Below are positions 24,101 through 39,200 of a stretch of 64,000 nt of DNA, in pieces. The first letter of the stretch is position 1. Each line of letters begins with the position of its first letter. Under the pieces are notes generated by a model, which worked only from the letters and a program-made list of their open reading frames with translations, searched no databases and was not told the origin of the DNA. The stretch lies in assembly GCF_037042905.1 (NCBI RefSeq), contig NC_087252.1, forward strand, positions 4,215,501-4,279,500, in the 5' to 3' direction. The position numbers and the translations under genes were made by a program. Origin of the DNA: Lytechinus pictus. Taxonomy: Eukaryota > Echinodermata > Echinoidea > Temnopleuroida > Toxopneustidae.

Positions 24101-26886
24101 ATAACATATAGACTTATGTTTTTTAAATGAATTATAGATAATCAAAATTACTAAGAAAATATAGTTCTAACAAGTATGATCTACTACCAAATCATTATAA
24201 CATTCACAATTTGAAGGAAAAGGGTTTTCATCATAAGCACCAAGCAGACTGCTAGAAAATACCTTACAGGGAGGGGGGGGGGGGGGGTCACATCCGGCCC
24301 GTGCCTCCCCCTGTAGAGAGCTATAATAACAATTTGTAATGTAAATATGCCGTTTCTACCGAAGTGTACCCCACCCCCTTTTGAAAGTGAGGATTTTTTT
24401 GTTTTGCTTGTCAATTTTTCCGCGGACAAAATGACCTTAGATTGTAGGTGAAAACCTTTTTTATTTAATTTTGTTTGTTTGTCAAATTTTCATCTGGAAA
24501 ATGTGCCTCCCTTTTGGAAAATCCTGGATCCGCCCCTGCTTACAGTAGTTGTTTAAACAGTTTAAACAATTGTTTGAAATCTAATACAACAAAGTTAATT
24601 TGTTAATATCTAATCCTCAATAACTTCAGCATTGCTTTTAAACTTTTTAACAAATACTGTAAGGTTCATGTGATAATATCAGCATTTGATGTTAAACAGA
24701 GTTTTTACTGGGTAATAAGAATTAAACATGGATGCAAGCCCAATTATTATAATGAATGTTCATGCAAAAAAAAAAAAATCTTCCTTTTCTATGTACATGC
24801 TTTTTACCGCAGAATGAACTTTGGTACGAACAGAACAAGAACGGAAATATAATTTCCGAAACCTATTGTAAATATCCAGTAGGAAAATACATCAGTATAT
24901 GATACATATTATATCATTATGTGCAAGTATTTCCTGCATAGTTCAGTAGTATTTTGTTGTTGTTGACTTTACAGACACATCGATAATAGATGACAAACTA
25001 AGGTCCACGATTTATAAACAAAAATAAAATGTTATCACTTTGAAATGGATATTCCGTTGATACATAATATAATTTCATTGGATTTTATTTAGTTTATTTA
25101 TATTTGCTGTCTTTTGTAAAACCTTTTTTTCTTTTACAAATTCACGTTTTCCAGGAGAATTCGAAAATCCCGTGCTGTCCCAAAATCCATGTGTTTTCCC
25201 GGGGTTTTCCGTATCTTGGGACAAACAAGATAAAGAAAATGGGAATACTGACTTATTAATTTCTTAGACAAAAATAAAAGAAAATAATTTGTTTATAATC
25301 ATTTTGGAATGTGGGGGGGGGGGGGTAAAAACTAAATGGGAAATGTCGTAAGCCTAGAAAAAAACAAATTTTCACTCATGATCGTCCTTCTTCACCCTGT
25401 CAATTTTGCAGCCCTTGTAGTTACCACGAACCTAACCGCAACAGCTTACAAGGGCAGAAGTATAACCCTCCCCTGCCGGTTCGAGGGTGAACCGACAGCC
25501 GTCTACTGGTACAAGCATAACCGGACTGCACCCGACGCTGAACCCAAAGTTCCCGTGCAGTTCTTTCAAGGAAAGGTGTTCAATGAAGAGGAACCGCGGT
25601 TCAACATGACCGCAGATTATTCGATGGTTATATCGGATATCCGGATCGAAGATGAAGAGATGTATTCATGCAAACCGGTTTTAGAAGACGATTCGACAGG
25701 AGAAAGTTTCACAAATCTAACTGTCATAGGTAGGTTTGATTGATACGTAACGTTCTAATAATGTCAATAAAAACAGAAAGTAGTGTGGAAGAGTTTCAAC
25801 GAATCACAGATTACTCTTAATGTTCACCATTCTCTATCATTATTGTATAGGCCTGTCATATAGGGATATATATATATATATATATATTATAGGCTATTTC
25901 ATTGGCAGTATTATCGAAATTTGATTAAATTCAGTGCCGACTAAAACGACTTATCTGTCAAAAATATCTACATTATATTTCAATTGAAATTAATTTTGTT
26001 TGAAAACAATGTTGTTCTGTCGATTGAGTCTGTTTCCTGTTTGGGCAACCTTTGGAATTTATTATAATCTTTTGTTCGAATCTGAGTCATGAATGATCGT
26101 GGTTATCTGCATGGTGCATGCACTATTGGTAACACGACATTTGCTCCTGCGACATTTGCTCCGGGTTTAATTTTGTCTAAGATGTAGGGTAAAGTTAGGG
26201 GTATGGTGTTAAACCAAGGGTTGAAGTTTGTCATTCGATTAGTGTGTGGAATTTAGAGCGGAGAAATTGTCGCCGGAGCAAACGTCATGGAACCGAACTA
26301 TTACTTATATTAGTAGGCCCTAATGGTTATCAATGAAATCACTGCTCTAGGGCGTTCAAATTCAATCGTAAATCATATTCTTTTCCTTCAGAAGCAATCT
26401 AGCATTCTTACGTTGGAAAGCATTTAACGTAAAACAAAAATAGCACTTACTTAAGATCTTCATAAACGGTCTATGATCTATGATTGCAAGTGATAAGTTA
26501 TTAATCGAAGGCTCCCAATTGCTCTTTTCACTATTTTTGGGAAACTTAGAATCTCATCACACTATTATTTATTTTCAAAAATTGTTACCGTTATGTAACC
26601 TTTTACTTCTTCCTTCTGTTATATTTTTTGTAGTATAGTTATGCCTTTTAAGAGTATTGTCAGCATTATAAAAATCATCATGTTTATTATCATTACTGTC
26701 TTTATTATTATTGATATTATAGATTACCATTATAATTATCATTACTACACTATAACATGAACTGAATTATTGATATCATTATTATTGTCATCGTAGTTAT
26801 TATTATTATTATTATTACTATTATTATTATTATTATTATTATTAGTAGTAGTAGTAGTAGTAGTAGGTCTACTACTGCTACTGCTG

Positions 26887-26940
<54 letters not shown>

Positions 26941-26999
26941 GTACTATTATTATTTTTAGTAGTAGTAGTAGTAGTAGTAGGTAGTAGTAGTAGTAGTAT

Positions 27000-27050
<51 letters not shown>

Positions 27051-27076
27051 GTCTACTACTGCTACTGCTGCTGCTG

Positions 27077-27112
<36 letters not shown>

Positions 27113-27128
27113 GTACTATTATTATTTT

Positions 27129-27176
<48 letters not shown>

Positions 27177-27224
27177 GTAGTAGTAGTAGTAGTGGTAGTA
27201 GTGGTAGTAGTGGTAGTAGTAGTA

Positions 27225-27286
<62 letters not shown>

Positions 27287-30200
27287 TCACCATCATCATC
27301 ATTACTATTGGTACTTGCATTATAACAGCCTTAGCAGACCCCCTCGAGCCAGTCGTCCCGGACTGCAAGCCAACCGAGCCCGGTAAGTGCGTATATGAAG
27401 TAGTAGGAGTAGTCACGGAAAGTTTTGAGCTCAGATGCCGAGTCGACGAGGTGAAACCTGCCGTTACACTATCATGGACGGCTCAGGATGGGACGGAGAG
27501 ACCATCGGAAGAAACTCCTTCAGGCCCCGATGAAAATGGACTTTTTAGTGTTGTTTCAGTGTTTACGGTGAGCAATATAGACCCCTACATGAGGCAAACA
27601 GAGAAATATACTATATATTTAGATAAGTATTGGAACTGTAGTTAAGCAATTTAAGTAATCAAATCTGATGAACTACTTAGTATCTTTCTCATAAAATAGG
27701 CACATGTGCATGATGTGCTAAAGCTCTATACCAGAGGTTCTCAATTTACGACCCGCGAAGCTTCTCAATCTGGCCCTTTCTAAATCATTTTATGTTACAA
27801 TATTTTTTTTTTCTCTTTGCCTCTTCCTTGAGGATTTATTGTTTCAAAATATTTACATATATACATATTTACATAGGAATAACTTTTTTTCAAGAGTCGA
27901 ATGATATAATATTTATAACAGGAATTACAATATATCAATAATTTTCTTGACCTCTAATACACAAAATTGTTTAGATCCGTAATGATTCAAATAAAACTTC
28001 AAATATGAAACAAATTCCGTGATCAATCTCTCATTGCTATGATTTAGATTCTGAAGGTTGCATTTTACATAATGATTATAAACTACAAACTGAGCAACAT
28101 TGATCGTCAAATTAATAAGTTCAAATTTTGGGTTTTCTATTTTATACCCAATTAACAATGTTTTCATAGTTATCACCATTTCTTCTTTGAAAATGAAATA
28201 AATCATCCTCGATATGATTTTCCAATAAACTTTAATCTTTTTGCAAAAAAACAGAAAATGGCCAATGGTCTCGATTTCATTACAGATTTCGCATTGATTT
28301 GTATTTACAATTTTCCACTTGAACAAATTGTCTCTAGAAGGTAATATTTTATGTAACAGTCTGAAATTGAATTGCTTAATTCTGTTATCTTTTATCTTTT
28401 TGAATTTAAAATGAAGGATATCTTTCCAAACTAAATTTTCTGGCAATTTTAGTTGTTTTCCCCAGATGTCCAAAATATAAAAATCAACCTTCTTTTGTTG
28501 TAAAAACAACACATAATATTGTTTTGCTCTGGTGCAAGTTATATTAATACGTTCACCAACAGATGTATCAATTTCTTCTTGTTCTGAAGACTCATTTTGC
28601 TTTTCTTTCATCGTACTTATTTTTTTAAGCCAATGAGCAGGAAATGCTTTTTTTAATTTTAAAAATCTAAAACTAAATACTAAATTATCAACATCAAAAA
28701 AGTTTCTAAAAAATGATATATCTTTCCATTTACCTTTATATACAACTTGTTTAACATATAAAATACCAACTTCTTTCCATTCCTGAAAATTTAAAGGTTG
28801 TCCATTTATTGTAATATTACTATTATTCCATAATGTTTCACGATATATATTTTCAACATTCTGCTCATTTAAATATCGTAATTGAGCCCATGTATATAGA
28901 AATTCAATATAAAACATTGGTAAACCCTTTTTTCGACAAAGCTTTAACATGTGTTTTGGATGACAATTCATTTGAAAACAGTAGGGGATTTCTCCTATGT
29001 AACTTAACCAAAACGAGAAAAGTGTTTTCCAGACTGCATCATAATTATTAAAAAAGGAATTTATCCAAGACAATATAATTGATTTTGATTTCGAATATAG
29101 ATCGATCATACCAAGACCACCTTCAACTATCGGTCTGACACAAATATTACGTTTAACTTTTTCACGCTTTGAATTCCATAAAAAGCAATACATTATCTTA
29201 TGTAAACCCTTGCATATATAGTCTGGCATTGGTATAACCGAACCAACATAAACGATTTGAGGCACAATTAAACATTTTATAATAATTATTTTACCATAGC
29301 ATGTAAGCTGTCTCATTTTCCATGTTTTTAATATGTTATTGACCTTTTCAATTTTCCCTTCCCAATTTAGCTTTCGTATATGCTCTTCATTTTTTCCCAC
29401 AAATATTCCTAAATACTTAACAGGATCATCTGTAAAATCGAACTCGCTTCTTTCTAAGTTAAATATCCCTATTTTTAACATCTTTGTCTTATTCCAATTT
29501 ACTTTTGGACCTGCAATATTACCGAAATTATTTATCTCTTTCATAACATTATGAAGGGAATTAATCGAATTGATAAATATCGTCGTATCGTCTGCGAACT
29601 GTGTTATTTTTATCTCTCTGTGTGGTAAGCATAAACAATTTCCTGAAATATCTATTCCTCTGATTTCATCATTTTCTTTAATACGAATTGCTAAAATCTC
29701 TGCAACCAAAATAAACAACAATGCTGATAATGGACACCCTTGTCTTACACCTTTATAAATATGAAATGATTCTGATAACCACCCACGCTGTAGTACTCTA
29801 CCGTGAGCATTTTTATATAACATCTTAATCCAATTTATAAACGATTCCTTAAACTTCATCCGCTTTAATGTTTCAAACAGAAATGAGTGGTTCACATTGT
29901 CGAATGCTTTTCGAAAATCTAAAAAAATTATAATGCCACGGGAACTTTTAAATTTACAATAGTCAATAATATCTTGAACAAGCCTAACATTTTCGGATGC
30001 CGATCTACCTTTAATAAATCCACATTGATCAGTTGAAATAATTGATGATAAAATTTTCTGTAAACGCATCGCTAAAACCCGAGCTGCAATTTTGTAGTCG
30101 ATATTGAGTAAAGATATTGGTCGCCAATTGTCCAGAGATCCCCTATTGCCATTTTTGTATAATAGAGTAAGAACTGACTGTCCTTGTATAAAAGAGAGTT

Positions 30201-33200
30201 CTCCCTTTTCATACCCCTCATTTAAACTATTTATAACTAGATCTTTAATTTCATTCCAAAAACATCTGTAGAATTCCACACTTAGACCGTCACTCCCGGG
30301 TGAACGGTTTAAATTCATGGAAGACAATGCTTTTCTACATTCTGTTTCAGTAAGCAACCCTTCACAACTTTTTGCTTCTTCCCGAGATAAGCATGGTACC
30401 TGTACATGAGTAAAATATTTATCAACATCTGTTTCGTGTATCGGTGGACAATACAAGTTTTTATAAAATCTGTGAATATCTTTAAGAATCTCGTCATTAT
30501 TAAGGACCTTTTTCCCATTTTTTTCAAGAAAGTGTATTTCTTTTTTATTTCCTCTTTGCCTTTCTAGCTGAATAAAATATTTAGTACATTTTTCTCCATT
30601 CTCTATCCATTTTTCTCTTGATCTAACATAAGCACCTTTACACTTATTTCCATACCATTTGTCTAACTCTTCTTTCAATTTATTCATTTTGTCTATTAAT
30701 TCATCATTCATATCAGTATCAAACATTTCGTTGTAATGCCTTAATTCTCTTTCTAATTTCAGATAATACCCTTTTGCTCTAGATTGCTTTTCCTTTGCAT
30801 AACGGATACTGTATTCTTTAATCTTATATTTACAAACATCCCATTGTATTTGTGTACTCATTCCTTTCGTTTCAAACTTGACCACTTGTATCAAACTTTT
30901 AACATAATTAACATAAACCTCATCATTCAACAACGAGTTATTAATCTTCCAATAACCTTTACCTCTTTTTTCTTGAGATATTTTTATCTTTAATGATATA
31001 GCATTGTGGTCACATTTTAATGCGGGCCTTATGTCTGTTGAAAAGACTGAACCCAAAAGACCTCTACAAATCAACCAATAATCTAGTCTTGAGTGTACAT
31101 TTAATAATAATTGTCGCCAAGTAAATTGTTTTTTATCTTGGTTACACTTTCTCCATATATCAATTAATTTGTTTTTTGCTTGAAAACTTTTAAAATTCTT
31201 TTTTGGTAAATAAACATTTGATATGCCATAAGTATCTAATATTCTATTTTGTACACAATTCCAATCTCCACCTGCTATAACCATATCGTTATTAGGTTTA
31301 CATGCTTTTACCCAGGCATCTAAGGACTTGTAAAAAAATTCTTTCTCCGTGTTCTTTGTCGGAGCGTAAATGTTTATACAAAAGTATGATATTGAATGAC
31401 ATGAAAATCGAATAATGATAGCTCTACCATCTCCTTTACAATTAACAGAAATAGAGTTCAATGAAAGACCCTCACGAACAAGAATGGCTACTCCTCTTGA
31501 GTGATTTGTGCCATGGTCAAAGAAACACTGACCTTTCCATTCCTTCTTTACACTTTGCTCTATATTATGTAGCCAAAAAGTTTCTTGGAGAAACGCAATA
31601 TCACATTTCTGATTTTTTAACCATAAGAATATCTTGTCTCTTTTAAGCTTGTTTCGTAACCCCCTCCCCGGGGGGGGGGGGGGGGTGCACTCGACCAAAA
31701 AAGTGGTAGGGGTGTGCCGCGGGCGAGACAAAAAACGGGGGCCTTGGAGCGGGCTCATTGTAAAAAGGAGGGTCCTCGGAACGAGCTTTGGAACTACAAA
31801 TGTTTGTGAAAACGGGGGTCCTTGGAACGGGTCGCCTGTGTGCGAGTGCGTATGCATCCCTATGGAACGTACATGCAGCTAGCCCGGCGGCACGACTGAC
31901 GGGCGCGCTAGCGGAGAGGCGATGGTCGGACAGCGAACTGCGGCCGCTTTTCACCAAAATTGCGACCGGAACGGCGTAACGGAAAATATGCGAAGCCCTG
32001 GAGCGGATTTTTTTCTTCTTTTTATCTCGAGAAGAAGAAAATGCTATGCTCTGGAGCGGCTTTCTATGTTCTTTTTCTCAATAAGACAAAAATGCTATGC
32101 CTCGGAACGGAAATTTGAGTGTAAAAATGGGGGTCCCCTCCGCGGCACATACCCACTATGCATTATATACTGAGTGCCCCCCCCCCCCCCCGGGACCCCC
32201 TCACATTCAGGGAAACGAAATGTAACATAGACTTATCTATGAATCGATGGTTTGACATTCTTTCTTTCTAACTGCTCATCAATTTCTGTAATTTCTTTCC
32301 ACTCACTTATTTTTGCTTGTGTCTTTTCGCTTCCTTTTAGAGGGTTTTCTCTTATCTTGTACCAATTGTAGTGGAGGTGTTTCAGCTGACAGCGTGGTGC
32401 CCTCGTCATCGCTATCGCGATCGCTTGTTTCTGTTTCTGAGCTTGATCCGTAATTACTCTTTGCTCTATCTCCTTTAGACTTATCTCCAGGATCTTCGTC
32501 TGTAGATGAAAACTTACCATCGCTTTCCACGACGATAGCATTCATCACACTATGCGCTTTTCGTGGTCGACTAGCTTTCTGATCTGATGGGGTTGGGACG
32601 GGTAGGAAATCCTGTAGATTAAGTTGCTTCTTCGCTTTTCCGCTGTATGAAGTGCTTGAAGTGAGGCTAGCAGCGGCGGCTTGTCTCGGGCGATCGTCAT
32701 CTAGTCGAAGATCCGTGGCGTCCGTAGTTTCCGTTGCTATGTTGGTTGGGCACTTGTTTCTCACGTGCCCACTCGCTTTACAGAGGGAACACCTGATTGC
32801 ATTCTTGCATGAGGATACGTGATGCCCTTTCTCCAGGCATTTCGAGCATGTAGCGACGCTTCCAACTCCCTGTTCTGGCTGTCCAAGATGGTACAGTCGA
32901 CCGACGAAAACCTTCCCGAAAACGAATTTCCTAGGGAGGGCTTGGGCGGGTGGTTTGATGAACAAAACTCTATCTCCATTCAGGCAGCTCGTCAGTTGTC
33001 CATTAACTCTTAGTTTTTGTCTGATGATTTCACCATGAATTTCAATGTTTTTGGTTTGAAACTCAGACTTGATAAGTTGGTCACTTACTGAGAGTGGGAT
33101 ATCCTTGATTACCACACGAAGGAGATTCTCATCCCTGGTTTTGGTAAATGGGTTGAGGTCATGTACAGGGGTAACTGCCCCACGAAGCTCTAAGCCACTC

Positions 33201-36200
33201 ATTATCACTTTCACTCTGTCTTCATGACGAACGAGGTAAATACGCCATAAGTTACGTATTTGCTGGATACCTGATATGTTAGTAGGTTCTATTATCTTGA
33301 CTAACGACATGTACAATTCCTCACCCGATATTTGTTTTGTACTCACATTTCGAACATCCTCTGATTTAACAAAAACGGGTTTAGTTCCACTTGCGTTAGC
33401 CATTTTTAGAGTGAGACTGGGTGTGGCTTTCCGGAATCTCAGCTAGATTTCTCCCTTTCTCCTCAGAAAAATTCACTCCAAAGCGTCTCAGATTATATAA
33501 TTTACTTTTTCCTTCAATCTTGTTCCAAATACACAACCTGATGGCTTATCAGTTTTCCGATGATTTGCGATTTTAATTCTCAATCTGAGAGGGTGACAAA
33601 ATTACGCCTTGACGTTGAAATTGCGCCCTCTAAACTCATGTTACAATATGAAATATGCCTTAATATGATCGCATTTGTGACCATGCAAGCAACCATGAAA
33701 AAAAAATGATAGTCCAGACAATTTGACTTTTAATAGTAATAATAATAGCTGGATTTATAAAGCGCTTTTTGCCTGAGGATACAAAGCGCTGCTACTATTA
33801 CCCCGGCTTTAGCTCGAGCTACCATCACCGGCGCTCAGTGCATTCAAGGAATTACTCCTGCCGGGTACCCATTCACCTCACCTGGGTCGAGTGCAGCACA
33901 GTGTGGATAAATTTCTTGCTGAAGGAAAACACGCCATGGCTGGGATTCGAACCCACGACCCTCTGTTTCAAAGGCGAGAGTCCGAACCACTAGACCACGA
34001 TGCACCCATTTTAGCAAAGTTCAATGAATTTTGAGTCGTATCTGTCTGTACTACGTAGTTTATGATTTGATGTTATGAAAGATAGTAACAAGCCATTGCA
34101 CATATTACATCCCACAGTTGGATTTAAACGTGAACGTGCAGATGATACTAGTGGGATTTGTATATTTTCTACAATGAACATGTTAAATAATTCATACCAG
34201 AGCACCTTGACCAGTAAACATCTTGCACCAGTTCATTCGTCTGGCAATCACTCATTTTGTACCAAGGTTTCAGCAACTTGTTGTTCACTTTCCCACTGAA
34301 TGGAATTGATACAAATTAAGAGAAGCTTCAATTATTAGAATCTACAACAGCCCTGGTATACAAACTTGTAAATGATCCTTTCACTACACCTGTGCCCTCA
34401 GTTCAAATATTTGTTGAAACTGACATTTATAAGTTTTGAAAATACAACTTTCTTTAATGATTACTACTGAATATGGTTGCATTTTGTGTATTTGCATTAA
34501 CATGGTTATGGCTAAGACAATAAAATAAAAGATGACAGAAGAATATCACGGCCCAGTTTCCCAAGACGTCAACGGTGGCATGGGCTGACAACACTCCAAA
34601 AATAATAATTGCTCACAAAACAATACGTCATCACGGTCCTGAAGTTTGGAACACTTTGCCGAATAACATCAAACAAGCTACATCTCTTTTTTTCCTTTAA
34701 AGCTTTGTTAAAAAGGTTTCTTGTATCAAAGTATTTGTAAAAATCTCACCTGCACGTGCACCCACATCTGCACCACTTCACCTGACCCCTTTACCCTCTC
34801 CCCCTTTTTTCTTAACATTTCAAATAATTATGTGACATCATTATTATAGACCCATGAATTTTTCTCTACAATGGTTTTCATGTAGCTGCCTTCCTCTGGC
34901 TGCTATTCTCTCAAGCATTTTGCTTATGATAGCTAGCCACTGCATTTTATTTTATATATTATTGCTTACATGTATATCTATGTAAATTATTCTTCTATTA
35001 TGTAATCGTCGCAATTTGTAATTATTTCATTTATTTTTGTATTTCTTTATATTCATTATGATTACTGTGTTTCATATATTGAATTTTCAATAAATGCAGA
35101 AACACCTGCAAAAAAAAAAAAAAACAGAAATTTTCGACTCATTTTCGGGGGGAATAATAGAAAAAAAAAAGAGGTCGGGGAAAGAAAAATAATCCCCCTT
35201 TTTGCGGGTGAGAGAGGGTCCCCCTTATATATGTTTATATATTGACCAAAATTTAAATGACTGATGTCACGGCTAAATCACATTTTACCCACCTTTACCC
35301 TTTTTTTCTCTTTTAACAACATGCAGGTATTTCGAGGCGAGATAGGGGAGACCTTTGTTTGTAAAGCCACTGGTGATAGTGTAAACGGAACATCAACATT
35401 ATTGGTAACAGTAAAGTATCCTGAAAGTAAGTTAATTAAGCTCCATTGTATTTTTTAAGTTTTGACCACCGTACCGAGAACCAAGAGTTCAAATAAACCT
35501 TTACCATGTATACTTTTAACTTTAAAACAGCAAATGCGGACAAAGGAAGGGAAGGGGGAAAGCTACCGTTTCACGTCTTTTAAAATAAGGGTTTGGATAC
35601 TACTTCGTTCTGACAGCGATCCGTATTTAATACCTGTACACTCTAAAAAATGTTGGGCAACATACGGTCCACACAACAATTGGTTAAAACTTTATCCAAT
35701 TCTGGGTAGTTTTACACCAATAATATGTGCTTTGGGTGAAAACTACACAGTATTGGTTGAAAACTACCCAGAATTGGATAAAGTTTTAACCAATTGTTGT
35801 GTGGACCGTATGTTGCCCAACATTTTTTAGAGTGTAGATGAATGCTAAGATGTTACATCGCGACAGTATAATTAAAATTCATGACATTGGCGTAATGTAA
35901 ATGGTATTTAGGTGGCAGTCGCTGATGTATGCATAATTGCGAGAGATCAAAACATTTTGTGGAAATATTAGATATTTGATGTAGATTTGATAGGTTACTA
36001 AATGCAATTTTTGCCAGTAGGGTGATCTTAAATAATTAGCTACCTTTGCCGCCAATATTACATAATATTACATAAAATGCTAACAACAGATAGAGTAGAC
36101 GGTCACGCTGCTTGCCTCCATGAGCAGTTGAGGTGCGCATAAACATTCCCGTGGAACGCCCTGCGCAAAGTCAGAACTATCACCCTTTTGATTTTAACAT

Positions 36201-39200
36201 TCATTTTCGCAGAAGTTTAATTCATAATCGAATGTTGGCTTATTCTATTTTTCTTTCCATCCCGTTACTTTATTACTTTTCTTTTCTTTTCTTTGTTTAT
36301 GTTTTATTTTCTCTTCTTTTCTTTTAATCGACAGAAAAAGGCCTCTCTGGTGGAGCGAAAGCGGGAATTGCAGTATTTCTAATTTTCCTCATAGTCATCG
36401 TCGCAGTTGTTGCAATCGTCTATATAATGTGGAAAAGTAAGTGAAAATAAAAAAAAGGGAACATTATTTTTTTTCGGAAAAACATGACATTACATAATCT
36501 TTGAAATTTACCCCTAATTTAATACATTTGTTTAGTTTATTACATAAAGGCCGTCTTAAGGAGATTTCGATTTGAGAGGCAGAGTGGCAAATCCCATTTT
36601 GGAGTAAAATTATGTTATATTCAAAGGGTTGCCATTTTGTCCATGTGCATGCATAACAATATTCTTGCAAATGTTACCTAAAGCGATCATTACTTGACAT
36701 TTTTCAAATACTCGCTAGCCACCTCCCCCCATACCCTCGTCAAAGTAAATTTTACAAGTTCTTTGAAGTGCAGTCATTGCTGTTGACGCAATTGGGAATT
36801 ACAAAGAAAAAAATAGAAAGAGTAACACTATCATGACTACACACGTGGAAATTGATGGGTGCATGGATGATGGGTATAGGTAAATATAACTTAACTTTGA
36901 AGAAACTGCGATATATGTGAATGGAGACTATGTGAAGGGGGATGCAACAAATTTAAACTAATAAGAGCTGAGCGCATGTAAAAAGAGAGTAGCTGTTAGT
37001 ATGAAAAATCGTTTTATTTATGACGTCACAATACAGAACGGAAGAATCAGAAGCCGGAGAACTACCCAGACCAGATGCAGCTCTTAGCCCCATTTCAGGG
37101 TAAGAAGACAAGATCATGTTAATATAATACTCGTTCACTTCTGGAAGTGATGACATGCAATTAACACCACGTGTTACACCTAAAGTCGTATTCGAACTAG
37201 TACTATTATCATTATATTAAAAATGACTGGTTTGATCGTACGATTTTAGAAATAACTTGAGATTAAGTTTTCACCGACGGCAATTTACAGGCCACTCAAA
37301 TGGGTGAAATGTATAGTGATAAATTATTTGTTATATCTTGCCAATCTATAATGAGTTTCCATCACAGTGGTGTAATCAAATCTCACTAATGATACAAGGA
37401 TTATAGAAAATAATCATGTATATTTGGACCGTGGTTCCACATCAATGCTGAGATGTTATTTGAGAGAGCATGATATATACATGTATATATATATATATAT
37501 ATATTTCCATGGAATCAAATTGTAAGCGAAGATATTTTGGATAGCACATCACTAATGGAAAGAGCGCAGTGTCTCACAGTGTATGCAGTTTGAAAAACAG
37601 TCATATTGTAAAATATTGTAAAGTGTAAATAGCATCTTCAACACACCGATTCACTCTTTACTGGCATCCACAGTGTGTGATTTATCTTCACACTGTAAAA
37701 TCTGAGCCTTTGACAGTGTGAATCACATCTTCACATTGTCTGCTTTGTGAACACACTGACCCGTATTCTGAAGTCAGGTTTAACTTAGACCATGCATGGT
37801 CTCACTCTGTGCTAAAATTATGGAAAGCCAAAAATGTCAAAATTTTGTTTTCATTGTATATTTCTCATGTGCTCTTTCCTAACTCGAGAATGGCAAAGAA
37901 AGCTATCTCAAGTTTTCCTTCCGAAACTGTTAATAATGAACTGAGAGAAAAATGAGCTCATACATTGAAAAAATAATGTTAGATGTTTATGCCACTATTG
38001 GCTATCCATAGTTAAACCAAAAGTTCAAAGCAGAATTTAAATTAAACCCGACGTCATAAAACGGGTCACTATCTATATCTATTTTGAATACTCGACACTT
38101 TATAACTCTCCACAGTGTGAAATCGTGTTCCCACTGTTGAATTTGATGATTAATAGTGTAAATTCACAAAGTTCATTATGTGAGCACACTGTGAATACAT
38201 TGTGAAAACTATTAGTATAGAACCGTCCACAAAATGAAAATTATTTTCACAATTAATTGAAGAATGTTGACAGTGTGAATTAGACCTTTACACAATCTTC
38301 TATGTAATCACACTATGTGGCAATGTGCTATGTCCAAAATGGGTATAACGCGCAATTTACTTTTGCTTCTCCAGGGGACTTCAACGAACTGGCCGAGAAA
38401 CTACGGGATTACAAACCCGGATCATTTTCCAACTTGGAGAAAAAAGAAGACCGAAGTTGGCCGAAGGTGACCCGATTAGGAGTATTCGGGGTGACGCATG
38501 CCGGGAAGTCATCTCTTGTGAGATCTCTCACCTATTCTCTGAAAGGTAACAGATCAAAAGCAAGCTTGGTGATCATAACAAAATCCATTCCATGATTTTC
38601 ATTTTTTTTAAATTCATGTTAAAATTCAGTTTGTGAGATAATAGAGCTGAAACATTTTTACTAGATTAATCAATTTTCCCCTTCTTGTCAAAGCTCCACC
38701 AATCAAAATGTCTGATCTGGACCACGTGACACGGAGACTTTAAATAAGCTATAGGTTTGTATATCGATTCTAGTTGGTTGATATTGGTATTTTTATACAA
38801 TATACAATGCAACCATTGTCCTGATTGGCCTATGTTACATTGAAATGGATCGCAAATGTTTATGTTACCGGGTCCAATATTCCAATCAAATGAAAACGAA
38901 ACCTTTGTCTATATTTAATGGCCCGTATTCTGAAGTCAGGTTTAACTTAGACCATGGTCTAACTCTGTGCTAAAATTATGGGGAGCCAAAAATTCAAAAA
39001 ATCTGTTTATATTGTATGTTTCTTATGATTACTATTTTGTTTCATTTTGCTTTCATAATGAAGAAAAATACTTCAGTTATCATTCCCAGACAATTACGAA
39101 CAATTTGGGTGCCATATGAGTTAATAAATTGGATCAGGATGCATACTGTAAGGGGATTTGTGCTCCAATTGGCTCTCCATATTTAAACCACAACTTTAAA

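Larger units (their letters stand above)
27804..33637 (-). mobile_element. full-length LINE (L1/Tx1-like), antisense in intron 3 of gene 2
   Basis: It is bounded by a 12-bp direct repeat ATGTTACAATAT at 27792-27803 and 33638-33649. The 3' end carries an A tail of about ten bases (a T run on the + strand) and an AATAAA signal near 27838. It encodes an ORF1 with zinc knuckles and an ORF2 with endonuclease, reverse transcriptase and a C-terminal CCHC motif. The overall RT sequence resembles L1/Tx1-type elements. Both coding regions are open apart from the inserted transposon at 31667-32194, so insertion looks recent. Confidence 0.92.

Noticed and set aside
26745..27416. 223-codon minus-strand frame with Leu, Tyr, Ser and Asn runs
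   Set aside because: Microsatellite translation, antisense to gene 2 exon 3 at its start.
31643..32173. Frames of 60-104 codons in the G-rich insert
   Set aside because: They lie inside the hAT-like insert, overlap on both strands and have no recognisable domain. The same applies to treating 31857 as the LINE ORF2 start.
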